Made by a program: the position numbers and the translations under genes | Part shown: piece after piece, positions 26,904 through 36,100 of the stretch | Position numbering within the stretch: the stretch's first letter is position 1 | Layout of the letters: each line of letters opens with the position of its first letter | Assembly (NCBI RefSeq): GCF_018916875.1 | Contig: NZ_JAHLNO010000010.1 | Coordinates: 1-54,154 of the forward strand | Direction of reading: 5' to 3' | DNA: 54,154 bases | Source of the DNA: Virgibacillus proomii | Lineage (GTDB): Bacteria > Bacillota > Bacilli > Bacillales > Amphibacillaceae | Notes under the pieces: generated by a model | The model's database searches: none | What the model saw: the letters and a program-made list of their open reading frames with translations, nothing else | Told to the model about the DNA's origin: nothing

Positions 26904-26948
26904 TTGCGAACGCTTCCACTTGAAATGATCAGGTGTCTGATTTATACT
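26904..26948 (+). promoter_or_regulatory. Promoter of lcfB with a cre-like site
   Basis: TTGAAA (26920-26925) and TATACT (26943-26948) are separated by 17 bases, a good vegetative promoter. Directly upstream, TTGCGAACGCTTCCA (26904-26918) matches the catabolite-control consensus WTGNAANCGNWWNCA at all but one position. A second TATAAT at 26897-26902 has no clear -35. The promoter call is firmer than the cre call. Confidence 0.6.
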
Positions 26949-27022
26949 GAAATCGTAAAATAATTCGCATGGTTCCGAAAGATATAGATGCTTTAAATGA
27001 GTATCTGTATTTTATCGGAAAA

Positions 27023-27048
27023 ATTATGAATGATTATTCATTCATAAT
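27023..27048 (+). promoter_or_regulatory. FadR operator upstream of lcfB
   Basis: ATTATGAATGA (27023-27033) and TCATTCATAAT (27038-27048) are perfect 11-base inverted arms. The core TGAATGATTATTCATTCA fits the Bacillus FadR (YsiA) box TGAATGANTANTCATTCA exactly. It lies between the promoter and the start codon, so bound FadR would block transcription until long-chain acyl-CoA releases it. lcfB is a known FadR target in B. subtilis. Confidence 0.88.
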
Positions 27049-27067
27049 TACGCAAAGGGGGATGAAT

Positions 27068-28603
27068 GTGAATATAAGTGAGCAATTAGCGATTACGGCA
27101 AAGGAATATGTGGATAAACCAGCTTTCATTTTTGCAAATCAGGAGACAAGTTATTATGAGTTAGATCGGTCTGTTTCTTTATTTGCTGCTGGCTTGGCGG
27201 CTTTAGGGTACCAAAAAGGAGATCATGTTGCACTGGTGATGGGAAATAGCCCTTATTATATTATTGGGCTATATGGGGCATTACGACTTGGTATGGTTGT
27301 TATTCCTATCAACCCATTATACACACCAAACGAAATGAGTTATATGTTAAAAAATGGTGATGTAACTGCCGTCATTACCATGGATAGATTTTTGGAGAAG
27401 TTTCAGACATTGGATTCTGAATTACAAGTATCACATTATATTATTTGTGATTCCGGAGTAGAAGCAGAAACAGATTCAATTCCACAGCAAAAAATAACTT
27501 CCTTTTACGAGTTACTTCAGTTAGGAGATTACAATTTTTTTAGACCAGCATTACATAAAGATGATTTGGCCATTGTGTTATATACATCTGGAACAACTGG
27601 TACACCAAAAGGGGCCATGTTATCTCATCATAATCTGTATTCTAACGCAAAGGATGTTGCAGATTATTTAAACATTAATGGCGATGATAGGGTGATAGCG
27701 GCACTACCGATGTTTCATGTCTTTTGTTTAACTGTTTCCCTAAATGCACCGTTAATGAATGGGGGGACGATTATTATTTTGCCTAAATTTTCTCCTTCGG
27801 CTGTGTTTGCCTTAAGCAAAAACTATCAAGCGACTATATTTGCTGGGGTGCCGACAATGTATAATTATTTGCTGCAAGCTAAAAGCGGGGAAGAAAACCC
27901 TTTTTCTGCTATTCGCTTTTGTATCTCTGGCGGAGCGTCCATGCCGGTTGCTTTATTGAAAAACTTCGAACGAGTCTTTGATGTTAAAATTTCTGAAGGT
28001 TATGGATTGTCTGAAGCCTCACCAGTAACTTGCTTCAATCCATTAGATCGACCACGTAAGCCCGGATCCATTGGTCGCAGCATCTGGCACGTTGAAAATA
28101 AAGTAGTAGATGAGTGGGGAGAAGAAGTGGCTGTTGGTGAAGTCGGTGAATTAGTAGTACGTGGCCCTAATGTGATGCTTGGGTATTATAAACTTCCTGA
28201 AGAGACAGCAATAGCTTTAAAGGATGGCTGGTTGCATACAGGTGATATGGCAAGAATGGATGAGGAAGGTTATTTTTATATTGTGGACCGAAAAAAAGAT
28301 ATGATCCTTGTAGGTGGTTATAATGTTTATCCACGTGAAGTGGAAGAAGTATTATACATGCATCCAAATATAATTGAGGTAGCTGTCATTGGTGTTCCTG
28401 ATCCCCAAACTGGAGAGGCAGTTCAATGTTTTGTTGTTACAGATGATTCTAATTTGACAGCTGAAGCATTAACAGCGTTTTGCGAAAAGCATCTAGTAAA
28501 GTATAAAGTTCCCACAACCATTGAATTTTTAGATGAACTACCAAAAAATACAACCGGGAAGATTTTAAGAAAAAAGCTTCAGGAGCATGTACAACAATTA
28601 TAA
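27068..28603 (+). CDS. lcfB: Long-chain fatty-acid-CoA ligase LcfB
   Basis: This enzyme of about 511 residues has the AMP-binding motif LYTSGTTGTPKGAMLSH, the motif DGWLHTGDMARMDEEGY and the C-terminal lysine motif PKNTTGKILRKK. It activates long-chain fatty acids to acyl-CoA for beta-oxidation. The frame is open upstream to 26969, but that stretch contains the FadR operator and no site. I use GTG 27068, six bases after AAAGGGGG; ATG 27062 is the alternative. The order lplJ-lcfB is as in B. subtilis. Confidence 0.93.
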   Translation: MNISEQLAITAKEYVDKPAFIFANQETSYYELDRSVSLFAAGLAALGYQKGDHVALVMGNSPYYIIGLYGALRLGMVVIPINPLYTPNEMSYMLKNGDVTAVITMDRFLEKFQTLDSELQVSHYIICDSGVEAETDSIPQQKITSFYELLQLGDYNFFRPALHKDDLAIVLYTSGTTGTPKGAMLSHHNLYSNAKDVADYLNINGDDRVIAALPMFHVFCLTVSLNAPLMNGGTIIILPKFSPSAVFALSKNYQATIFAGVPTMYNYLLQAKSGEENPFSAIRFCISGGASMPVALLKNFERVFDVKISEGYGLSEASPVTCFNPLDRPRKPGSIGRSIWHVENKVVDEWGEEVAVGEVGELVVRGPNVMLGYYKLPEETAIALKDGWLHTGDMARMDEEGYFYIVDRKKDMILVGGYNVYPREVEEVLYMHPNIIEVAVIGVPDPQTGEAVQCFVVTDDSNLTAEALTAFCEKHLVKYKVPTTIEFLDELPKNTTGKILRKKLQEHVQQL

Positions 28604-28604
28604 A

Positions 28605-28652
28605 CATAAACTTCATTCCATGGGTGAATTTTTCATCCATGGAATGTCTGTT
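28605..28652 (-). repeat. Isolated 3' hairpin of the TTTAT repeat
   Basis: ATAAACTTCATTCCATGG...CCATGGAATG followed by TCTGTTG corresponds, on the minus strand, to the last 45 bases of the structured repeat. The rest is missing. The arms 28614-28623 and 28637-28646 are perfect and have a sequence not seen in the other copies. It lies just after the lcfB stop codon and may now serve as its terminator, although no T-run follows. Confidence 0.6.
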
Positions 28653-28896
28653 GTACATTTGGTACCGGGCACTATTATCTTTTGCTTAGCCTGCTAGATT
28701 TACACTATGTTTTAATGGAGAATTAAACAGAAGTTTTTATATAAAAACAGCTATTACGAGAAGTGATGAAGTATAAAAACAACAGTTATAGTAAAATATT
28801 CAAAAGAATAACTCTTTTCATTTCATTTTGAATAGAGATTTGGTAAATTAGTATATAGCCACTTTCTTTTCTATAATTTAGAAAGGATGAAAGAGA

Positions 28897-29430
28897 TTGA
28901 TTTTTAATTTATATACAGATACCCCGGAAATTACCCCTTTAACGATAGCACTTATCGCACGACGAGATGCCAATAACAAGCCAATTACTGTAGTATTAGA
29001 GGAACAAGGCGAATATACTGTTTCGTCTCCTCCAAGTAAAATGATGGACCTTGCTTGTAAATACTTTGGCGCAAGTCTAAAAGGCAGACAAGAAGGGACT
29101 AGAGATGTCTGTGGCATCACACATAAAGCTCCAATCACAATTGATCCCATTAGTGGTATGTATTTCTTCCCAACCATTTCTCCGTCCAGCCCCGAATGCT
29201 CCTGGATTGCTCACTCTCATATTGATCAAATTCAGAAAAATAATGATTATGGTACAGAAATTATCTTTCGCAATGGAAAACGAATGGTATTTGAAATCTC
29301 CTATGGATCTATGCTAAATCAAATACAAAGAACCGCTCAATTTCGTTACTTGTTGAATAACCGACTTAAATTCCTGCAGAATCATCTTGATCAGGTAGCA
29401 GAGATTTTTGCATCAACTCCAGAAAAATAG
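28897..29430 (+). CDS. comK: Competence transcription factor ComK
   Basis: This 177-residue protein contains the conserved ComK core, including DLACKYFGASLKGRQEGTR, ITHKAPITIDP and FPTISPSSPECSWIAHSHI. ComK binds AT-rich boxes and activates DNA-uptake and recombination genes, addBA among them in B. subtilis. It is shorter than the B. subtilis protein (192 residues) at the C-terminus, the part used there for MecA-dependent degradation. The start is TTG at 28897 with AAAGGATG eight bases upstream; no ATG is available in frame. Its last 65 bases overlap the convergent YhjD-like gene. Confidence 0.9.
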   Translation: MIFNLYTDTPEITPLTIALIARRDANNKPITVVLEEQGEYTVSSPPSKMMDLACKYFGASLKGRQEGTRDVCGITHKAPITIDPISGMYFFPTISPSSPECSWIAHSHIDQIQKNNDYGTEIIFRNGKRMVFEISYGSMLNQIQRTAQFRYLLNNRLKFLQNHLDQVAEIFASTPEK

Positions 29431-29755
29431 CTTTTACTTTTTGGCGGATAGCAGGATTGAAATAATTACGCTTTTCTTCCCGTCCTTGACAAAGAAACAA
29501 ATACGAAGAGAATGAATCATTTCTATCTAGTTTCATTACTTTTATTTGTTTTTGCAGCATCACTTTGCGAAGCTGTCTACGTTCTTGGAGTGCTTTTTCT
29601 TCCATGTTTTTTAATACTCCAATATAAGCATCTTTTAATTTTAGTTCGCTGTTTTGAAAACGGTGAATATCTTGCTGGATAACAATAATGGTCATGGACA
29701 GAAATAGGAAACGTGAAGCAATTGTCAGCTCTTCCTTATTCAAATAACGCATCAT
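29366..29755 (-). CDS. yhjD: YhjD-like conserved hypothetical protein
   Basis: This 129-residue, charged, probably cytoplasmic protein has helical predictions throughout. The segment KVMKLDRNDSFSSYLFLC followed by EEKRNYFNPAIRQKV resembles B. subtilis YhjD as I recall it, and the neighbourhood (comK on one side, yhjE and sipV on the other) agrees. No function is known. The ATG at 29755 follows GGAGGGAAAC. It converges with comK and shares 65 bp with it. Confidence 0.65.
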   Translation of the reverse strand: MMRYLNKEELTIASRFLFLSMTIIVIQQDIHRFQNSELKLKDAYIGVLKNMEEKALQERRQLRKVMLQKQIKVMKLDRNDSFSSYLFLCQGREEKRNYFNPAIRQKVKAIFLELMQKSLLPDQDDSAGI

Positions 29756-30009
29756 CGTTTCCCTCCTTATGTAAGAACGCTTGTTCCTGTGTAGTATATC
29801 CTATCTACCTTAGAAAATTCAATAGATTTTTATTAAATGAAAAGAAAGTGGCAATTATAATAGTATGGACTATGCATATTTACTGATTTACTTTAAAATA
29901 GAAATAGTTTAAATTTTAATAGAGAATGTTATAAAGAGGTATAGCAAGAAACTTTTGATAACTATAGCCCGGTATAATGAGTAAGTTCAAAGTCTGATTA
30001 TCTTTATAG

Positions 30010-30111
30010 AGGTGATTCAAAAGTCGGGTAAAATTGAAACTTTATCGTCGTTCGAAGGGACGTTTGTGATCTTAGCTGATCTCAAGGCCACTTATCCTCT
30101 TTTGAACACCT
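30010..30111. repeat. Short inverted-repeat element (AGGTGTTCAAAAG ends)
   Basis: AGGTGATTCAAAAG (30010-30023) is inverted as CTTTTGAACACCT (30099-30111) with one extra base. Related ends occur at about 3541-3562, 31492-31506, 50250-50265 and 52066-52085. No coding content. Confidence 0.5.
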
Positions 30112-30170
30112 ACTTATAAAAGAAATCAAGTTTGGGAAAACGATATTTACATATTGAGGAGATTTACTAC

Positions 30171-30827
30171 ATGGTTCTATTAGACATCCAACTAACTGAT
30201 TGGGAAATGCTACTTGATAGTGAAACATTTAATGAATATATTATGCATTTGCTGAAAAAATATGAGAGCCTAGGTCCGTTACCTGGGATTTTATTACCAT
30301 TTATTGAAGCATTCTTGCCATTCTTACCCCTAGTCGTATTTGTTTTTGCTAATGCTGCTGCTTACGGTTTATTTGAGGGGTTTATTTTATCCTGGACTGG
30401 TGCAGCACTCGGTGCGATTATGGTTTTTTTGATCATTCGTAAACTGGGCAATCGACGGATTTTTACAGTGATCCGAAAAAATAAACAAGTGAAAAAAGTG
30501 ATGGCGTGGCTTGAGCGGCATGGATTTGGACCATTATTTTTATTAATGTGTTTTCCGTTTTCCCCATCCTCAGTCATCAATGTCGTTTCAGGATTATCTA
30601 AAATTAGCTCACAACAGTTTATCTTAGCGGTCATTATGGGAAAATCAGTGATGATCTTTTCTATTGCTTTTGTAGGTTCCAGTATTATGGAATTTGCAAA
30701 AAATCCAGTGAAAACGATTGTTGTTGGTATATGTATCGTATTATTTTGGATGATTGGTAAATATATTGAGAAACGATTACAAAAAAAGGCGCAGTTGCGG
30801 GAAACATTCGATTCTAAAGAAGATTAA
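30171..30827 (+). CDS. yhjE: TVP38/TMEM64 (SNARE-associated) membrane protein, YhjE-like
   Basis: This 218-residue membrane protein has about five hydrophobic segments. The VTT-domain pattern shows PLVVFVFANAAAYGLFEGF and FGPLFLLMCFPFSPSSVINVVSGL, the re-entrant loop with F/S/P residues. The family includes DedA and TMEM41 relatives and is linked to lipid scrambling or membrane homeostasis. I start at ATG 30171, with GAGGAG about nine bases upstream; the frame extends to 30132 without support. It lies 56 bases before the signal peptidase gene, as in B. subtilis yhjE-sipV. Confidence 0.85.
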   Translation: MVLLDIQLTDWEMLLDSETFNEYIMHLLKKYESLGPLPGILLPFIEAFLPFLPLVVFVFANAAAYGLFEGFILSWTGAALGAIMVFLIIRKLGNRRIFTVIRKNKQVKKVMAWLERHGFGPLFLLMCFPFSPSSVINVVSGLSKISSQQFILAVIMGKSVMIFSIAFVGSSIMEFAKNPVKTIVVGICIVLFWMIGKYIEKRLQKKAQLRETFDSKED

Positions 30828-30883
30828 GATATTTCTTTCTTGGGTAAGCTGTAAGTAGAACTTACTCTGGAGGAAGATAAGAT

Positions 30884-31435
30884 ATGAAAAGAAAATATCG
30901 CAAAGTGGTCACAACGATTTTACTTGGGGCCATGATTATATTTTTATGTCGATCCACCTTTTTCGCAAGCTATGTAGTGGAAGGAGAATCGATGGAACCA
31001 ACATTAAATGATGGTAACTTATTAATGGTTAATACGTTTGTCTATGATTTAACAGAGGTTGATCGTTTTGATGTGATTGTATTCCATGCCAATCAAAAAG
31101 AAGACTACGTTAAAAGAGTTATTGGCATACCTGGAGATAAAATTAGTTATAGAGATGATAAGTTATATATAAATGGGGAGTATGTTGAAGAAGCGTTTCT
31201 GGATAATTATACTCACGCTAGGATAAGTGATAAACCACGTACAGAAAGCTTTACCTTAAAAGAAATTACAGGGGAGGAAACGGTTCCAGAAGGGAAGCTG
31301 TTTGTGATGGGAGACAATCGTCAAGAAAGCTTGGATAGCAGATCATTTGGGTTTATTTCGGAAACACAGCTTGTTGGTAAAGTAGATGTGAAATATTGGC
31401 CACTTTCTCAGGCTAGTCTGAGTCTTGGAAAATAG
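30884..31435 (+). CDS. sipV: Type I signal peptidase (SipV-like)
   Basis: This 183-residue protein has one N-terminal transmembrane helix (about 8-28) and the catalytic dyad S36 (VEGESMEPTL) and K77 (DYVKRVIGIPGD). The family boxes GDNRQESLDSRSFG and GKVDVKYWPL are also present. It removes signal peptides from secreted proteins at the outer face of the membrane. Position between yhjE-like and addB matches sipV. CTGGAGGAAG precedes the ATG. The EcsAB transporter elsewhere in the window also affects secretion. Confidence 0.9.
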   Translation: MKRKYRKVVTTILLGAMIIFLCRSTFFASYVVEGESMEPTLNDGNLLMVNTFVYDLTEVDRFDVIVFHANQKEDYVKRVIGIPGDKISYRDDKLYINGEYVEEAFLDNYTHARISDKPRTESFTLKEITGEETVPEGKLFVMGDNRQESLDSRSFGFISETQLVGKVDVKYWPLSQASLSLGK

Positions 31436-32102
31436 GCCCAGACTACTACCATTGCTTTTGTTTTACTAAAAATGAAATGATATACTTATAGTACATGTTC
31501 AAAAAGGATCAAGATCGGCTAAGTTCGCAGGCATTCTTGAAAAAGCAGTGTACTTTTTCTGCGTGCGATGTATCGCTGATGTAGCTTTCCTTGTTCTGCT
31601 GCAGTATCGATACCCGTCCTTCGAATCGAAGTTCAATATAGCGTAGTCTCAAGTAGCCCACTTGTACAGGATGTACTGACTTCTACGTTGCCCACAGGAC
31701 GTGAGCGCTTTTAGTAGAAGATCCTTGAATAGATACATGAGCATTAGAAGGGATTGCTCGAAATCCATCCCCTTTTTCTAATGAGCGGAGAAATAAGCCC
31801 ATAAACATTGGCTGACGGTAAACGGAGCGCAGACGAGCTTCATCTATTTAGAACTTAAAATTTTTATTACGTTACATCAACTTTAGTGATAAAATTTTTG
31901 CGTTCTAATGTACAAACAAATTCGTTGTCTCATTTTTACCGGGCTTTTTGTACATTCTCTTATAGCGTGGATATCTTAAAGTTTTGTGATCTGTAAGTAT
32001 TCGCGGGCAGTTGATTCCCAAATCTTCTTTGTTACATAAAAGGGAGTTCATCTGTCCGCTTCTATGTTTCTTGTCTTGGAACCTATATCCGTTTTATACT
32101 TT
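31436..32102. other. Gene-free stretch with repeat remnants
   Basis: No gene seen. From 31492 (ACATGTTCAAAAAGG) to about 31745 the text contains phrases such as GCAGGCATTCTTGAAAAAG and GCGATGTATCGCTG that recur inverted near 22590-22640 and, more diverged, near 40500 and 2700. It looks like a further old repeat family. Confidence 0.45.
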
Positions 32103-32898
32103 GAAAGTAGCTTCGTTTAGCTCATACGCTCAAGCTGTAGCAGACTTCAAGCTTTTTCCTGCGATAAGTCAACATCGGCTCAAATTTAAAGGAAAGCCGA
32201 CTAAAAGCGGGCTTACCGCTCAAGGCTGGGCATACCCCTGTTAGAGGGGGATGTTCCTTTTATCCCGCATGTAAGGTGCCGTAAGTCTCCCTCAAGGGAT
32301 AGAGATATGGAGAAAGTGTAAGAGGGGGAAAACGGCACCTAAATGCCCGATTCGTTCAACTAACATTCCGTGTGAAAAGCATTCCACGGAATGAAGTTTC
32401 ACTTTATCCCGCATGTAAGGTGCCGTAAGTCTCCCTCAAAGGGATAGAGATATGGAGAAAGTGTAAGAGGGGGAAAACGGCACCTAAATGCCCGATTCGT
32501 TCAACTAACATTCCGTGTGAAAAGCATTCCACGGAATGAAGTTTCACTTTATCCCGCATGTAAGGTGCCGTAAGTCTCCCTCAAAGGGATAGAGATATGG
32601 AGAAAGTGTAAGAGGGGGAAAACGGCACCTAAATGCCCGATTCGTTCAACTAACATTCCGTGTGAAAAGCATTCCACGGAATGAAGTTTCACTTTATCCC
32701 GCATGTAAGGTGCCGTAAGTCTCCCTCAAGGGATAGAGATATGGAGAAAGTGTAAGAGGGAGAAAACAGCACCTAAATGCCCGATTGATTCATCTGACAT
32801 TTCTTGGGAAAAGCATTCCAAGAAATGAAGTTTCCTTTTTATCTCGTCAGGGCTCTGCCGTTCGTACGTTGCTAACCGAGCGTTTTTAGCTTTTGTTC
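32103..32898 (+). repeat. GAAAGTAGCTTCGTC-type repeat split by an array
   Basis: The left part (32103-32258) includes TGCGATAAGTCAACATCGGCTC, the outer-stem start GCCGAC and CATACCCCTGTTAGAGGGGG. The right part (32843-32898) begins CTCGTCAGGGCTCTGCC and ends TTTTTAGCTTTTGTTCT. Joined, they equal the uninterrupted copy at 51653-51866. The intruding array 32259-32842 begins and ends with TTTAT, which is present once in the empty copies. Confidence 0.8.
32259..32842 (+). repeat. TTTAT-flanked structured repeat, array of four with a different inner segment
   Basis: Units are 32259-32407, 32403-32552, 32548-32697 and 32693-32842. Outer stem, linker and 3' hairpin are as elsewhere. The inner segment is replaced by GTCTCCCTCAAAGGGATAG...GTGTAAGAGGGGGAAA, which still closes a stem (CTCCCTC against GAGGGGG). 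The first three hairpins have arms CATTCCGTG/CACGGAATG; the fourth has CATTTCTTGG/CCAAGAAATG. Confidence 0.9.
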
Positions 32899-32899
32899 T

Positions 32900-32988
32900 A
32901 CTATAGGAAAGTATAAAATTTTAGGGTTTATAGTATAAGAAAAACTACAGCTTTCGCTAAAGACTTGGCGACAAGCCAAGTTTTTCTA
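32900..32988 (+). repeat. 89-bp ACTATAGGAAAGTATAAAA repeat
   Basis: This copy is nearly identical to 22272-22360 and directly follows the end of the split repeat. It ends in the CTTGGCGACAAGCCAAG-TTTTT hairpin, 130 bases before addB, so it could terminate read-through from upstream. Confidence 0.85.
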
Positions 32989-33118
32989 ATATCCAAGTGC
33001 ACTAGGATAATCAGTTGTTGGAACGATTCTTTATCTCATTACTCTAAATTAGGATCAATGAGGATAGTCGATGCAATGTTTTAACCATATACTTATTTTT
33101 AAGGGAAGGAGAAGTGTT

Positions 33119-36100
33119 ATGGGACTACGATTTATAACAGGTCGTTCAGGAACGGGAAAAAGTGGTCGTATCTTCGATGAAATAAAGGAAAAATTGCAGG
33201 GGGATCCACAAGGTCCTGCTATTTTTTATATCGTTCCAGATCAAATGACATTTCAGCAGGAGTATAATTTGTTTAAGGATCAGGATATACAAGGCAGTAT
33301 CCGAGCTCAAGTAGTCAGCTTTTCCCGGCTTGCTTGGAGGGTTTTACAAGAGACTGGTGGGGGAACAAAGCAATTTATCAGTATAGTGGGCATTCAAATG
33401 ATGCTTCGAAAAATTATGGAAGAAAAGCAGGGAGAGTGGCATGTATTCCAAAAAGCAATGGAAAAGCAAGGTTTTCTTGAGCAACTGGAAGGCATGATTA
33501 CGGAATTTAAACGCTATGCTGTTACCCCTGAATTATTACATGCACAAATTGAGCAAATTAATAGTTATGTACATAAAGAGCCGGAGGAAGAGGGCTTGGT
33601 AAACAAACTGAAGGATTTGTTTTATATTTATGAGCGACTTATATTCTCCTTGCAAGGCAAGTATATGGATGGTGAAGATCAATTAAAGCTGCTTGCAGAT
33701 AAAATTGCTAACGCCACTGTCTTAATCGATGCAGAAGTTTATTTGGATGGGTTTCATCGATTTACACCAATAGAGCTGATGGTTGTAGAAGCATTGCTAA
33801 AAAAATGTAAGACCGTTACAGTAGCTTTAACAGTTGATAAACTAGAGGATGATACCATCACTGAAATAGATTTATTTTATCAAACAACAGAAACATATCA
33901 TTTATTAAAGGAAATTGCAGAAGCGAACAATGTAGTGATTGAAGAAACAATCGAACTTGACTCGGCAGATGGGCGTTTTCGTGATCGGCCGTATTTTGCT
34001 CATTTGGAACGCTATTTTGATGAGCGACCGGCACCTTTCTACAATGGCGATGTTCCATTACAAATTGCAGAAGCCGTACATCCGCGTGCGGAAGTGGAAG
34101 GAGCCGCTCAAGAGATTATTCGGCTTGTCCGTGATGAAGGTTACCGTTATCAGGATATTGCTTTATTTATTAGACAAACTGAAGTATATCATGATCTGAT
34201 TGCGACTATTTTCCGTGATTATGGTATCCCAGTGTTTATTGATGAGAAGAAAACCATGTTAAACCATGCACTGATTGAATTTATTCGTTCTGTATTAGAA
34301 GTGGTAGAAGGTAATTGGCGTTATGATGCAGTATTTCGAGTATTAAAGACGGGGTTTGTCCCTGCCTCCGATTCAGCGTATCCGCTCACACCTGATGCGA
34401 TTGATGAGTTGGAAAATTACGTGTTGGAATATGGGATTCTTTCTAGACAAAGCTGGTTATCGAAAGAGGAATGGGTCTTCCAACGGTTTCGCGGCTTTGA
34501 TCAAATAGCACAAACAGATAAGGAGCTTGATATTCAAAAGCGGATTAATTGTTATCGCAGACAAGTGGTTCAAGCATTAAAGGAATTTGATACCACCATG
34601 AGACAAGCTCAAACGGTACAAGAACAATGCGAATGCCTATATAATTTGCTGGAAAATCTGGAGGTTCCTTATCGTTTAGAACAAATGAGAACAGCATATG
34701 ATGAGCGTGCCGAACTGGAAAAAGGGAGCGAGCAGGAGCAAGTATGGGATGCTGTTATTCAATTATTTGATGAAATGGTTGAGATAGCTAGCGAAGAGAA
34801 GATGTCATTAGATACATTTCGTAAGATGCTGGAGGCGGGATTTCAAACATTAAAGTTTGCCCATGTCCCTCCAAGTATTGACCATGTTATTGTGGGAACA
34901 ATCGATCGTTCGCGAATCAGTGGAATTCGTTGTGCTTTTTTACTAGGAGTAAATGAAGGTGTATGGCCGATGAAGCCACAAGCTGATGGGTTGATTAGTG
35001 AACGGGAAAGAGAGTTACTAGCAAGTCATGGATTACAGCTTGCAGAAACGAGTAAGCGTCAATTATTAGACGATTGGTTTTATATATACATTGCCTTTAC
35101 GATAGCTAGTGACCGGTTATGGATAAGCTATTCTTTAAGTGATGAAGAAGGTAACACGAAAATCCCATCACAGCTAATTAAGCGAATAGAGGCACTGTTT
35201 CCAAATTGCTGTGATCACGTATTACTCCAAGAGCCAGATGAGTTGTTAGAAGCAGATCGTTTTATTACCACGCCGGTAAAAACGAGATCTGCCTTAACAG
35301 CTCAACTAGCAAGAAACCTTAAAGGGTATCCTGTGAAAGAGATTTGGTGGTATGTTCTTAATTGGTATATAGAAAATGAACGGAAACATGATACGACTTA
35401 TCGTATTTTACAAAGTTTATATTACCAAAACACCCCTCTTGATCTATCAGAAGAAACGGTGAAACAACTTTACCCCAAACAGGTAAATGCCAGTGTGTCA
35501 CGTTTGGAGACTTATTATCGATGTTCATACCAGCATTTTGCTAAGTATAGTCTAGGTTTAGAGGAGCGGCGAACTTACAAATTAGATGCACCGGACATTG
35601 GACAACTATTCCATGAAGCATTAAAAACGGTCACCGAATGGATTCAAACAGAGGGAAAGGAATTTTCACAATTAAGTAAGGAAGATGCCAAGGCATATGC
35701 ACATCAAGCAGTTACACAGTTAGCACCAATTTTACAACATCAAATCTTGCATAGCTCGAATCGTTATCAATATATTCAGCAAAAGTTAGAAGAAGTAATT
35801 GCCAGAGCAACATATGTACTTAGTGAACAAGCAAGACAAAGTTATTTTTCACCAGTAGGGTTAGAAGTAGGTTTTGGACAAAATCAAGAACTGCCACCAT
35901 TAAAAATCCCATTAAATAATGGATTTGAGTTAATGCTTCGCGGCAGGATTGACCGTGTCGATAAGGCGATGAAGGATGATTCATTATTCTTAAGGATTAT
36001 CGATTATAAATCAAGTGAAAAAACGTTGAATTTACTGGAGGTCTATTATGGTTTAGCGCTACAAATGCTCACTTATCTGGATGTTGTTTTAACATATTCA

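Noticed and set aside
26969..27061. N-terminal extension of lcfB
   Set aside because: It contains the FadR palindrome and extends beyond the normal family N-terminus; the site at 27056-27061 supports the shorter start.
32011..32244. 77-codon frame
   Set aside because: It is largely inside the GAAAGTAGCTTCGTC-type repeat and without a start signal.
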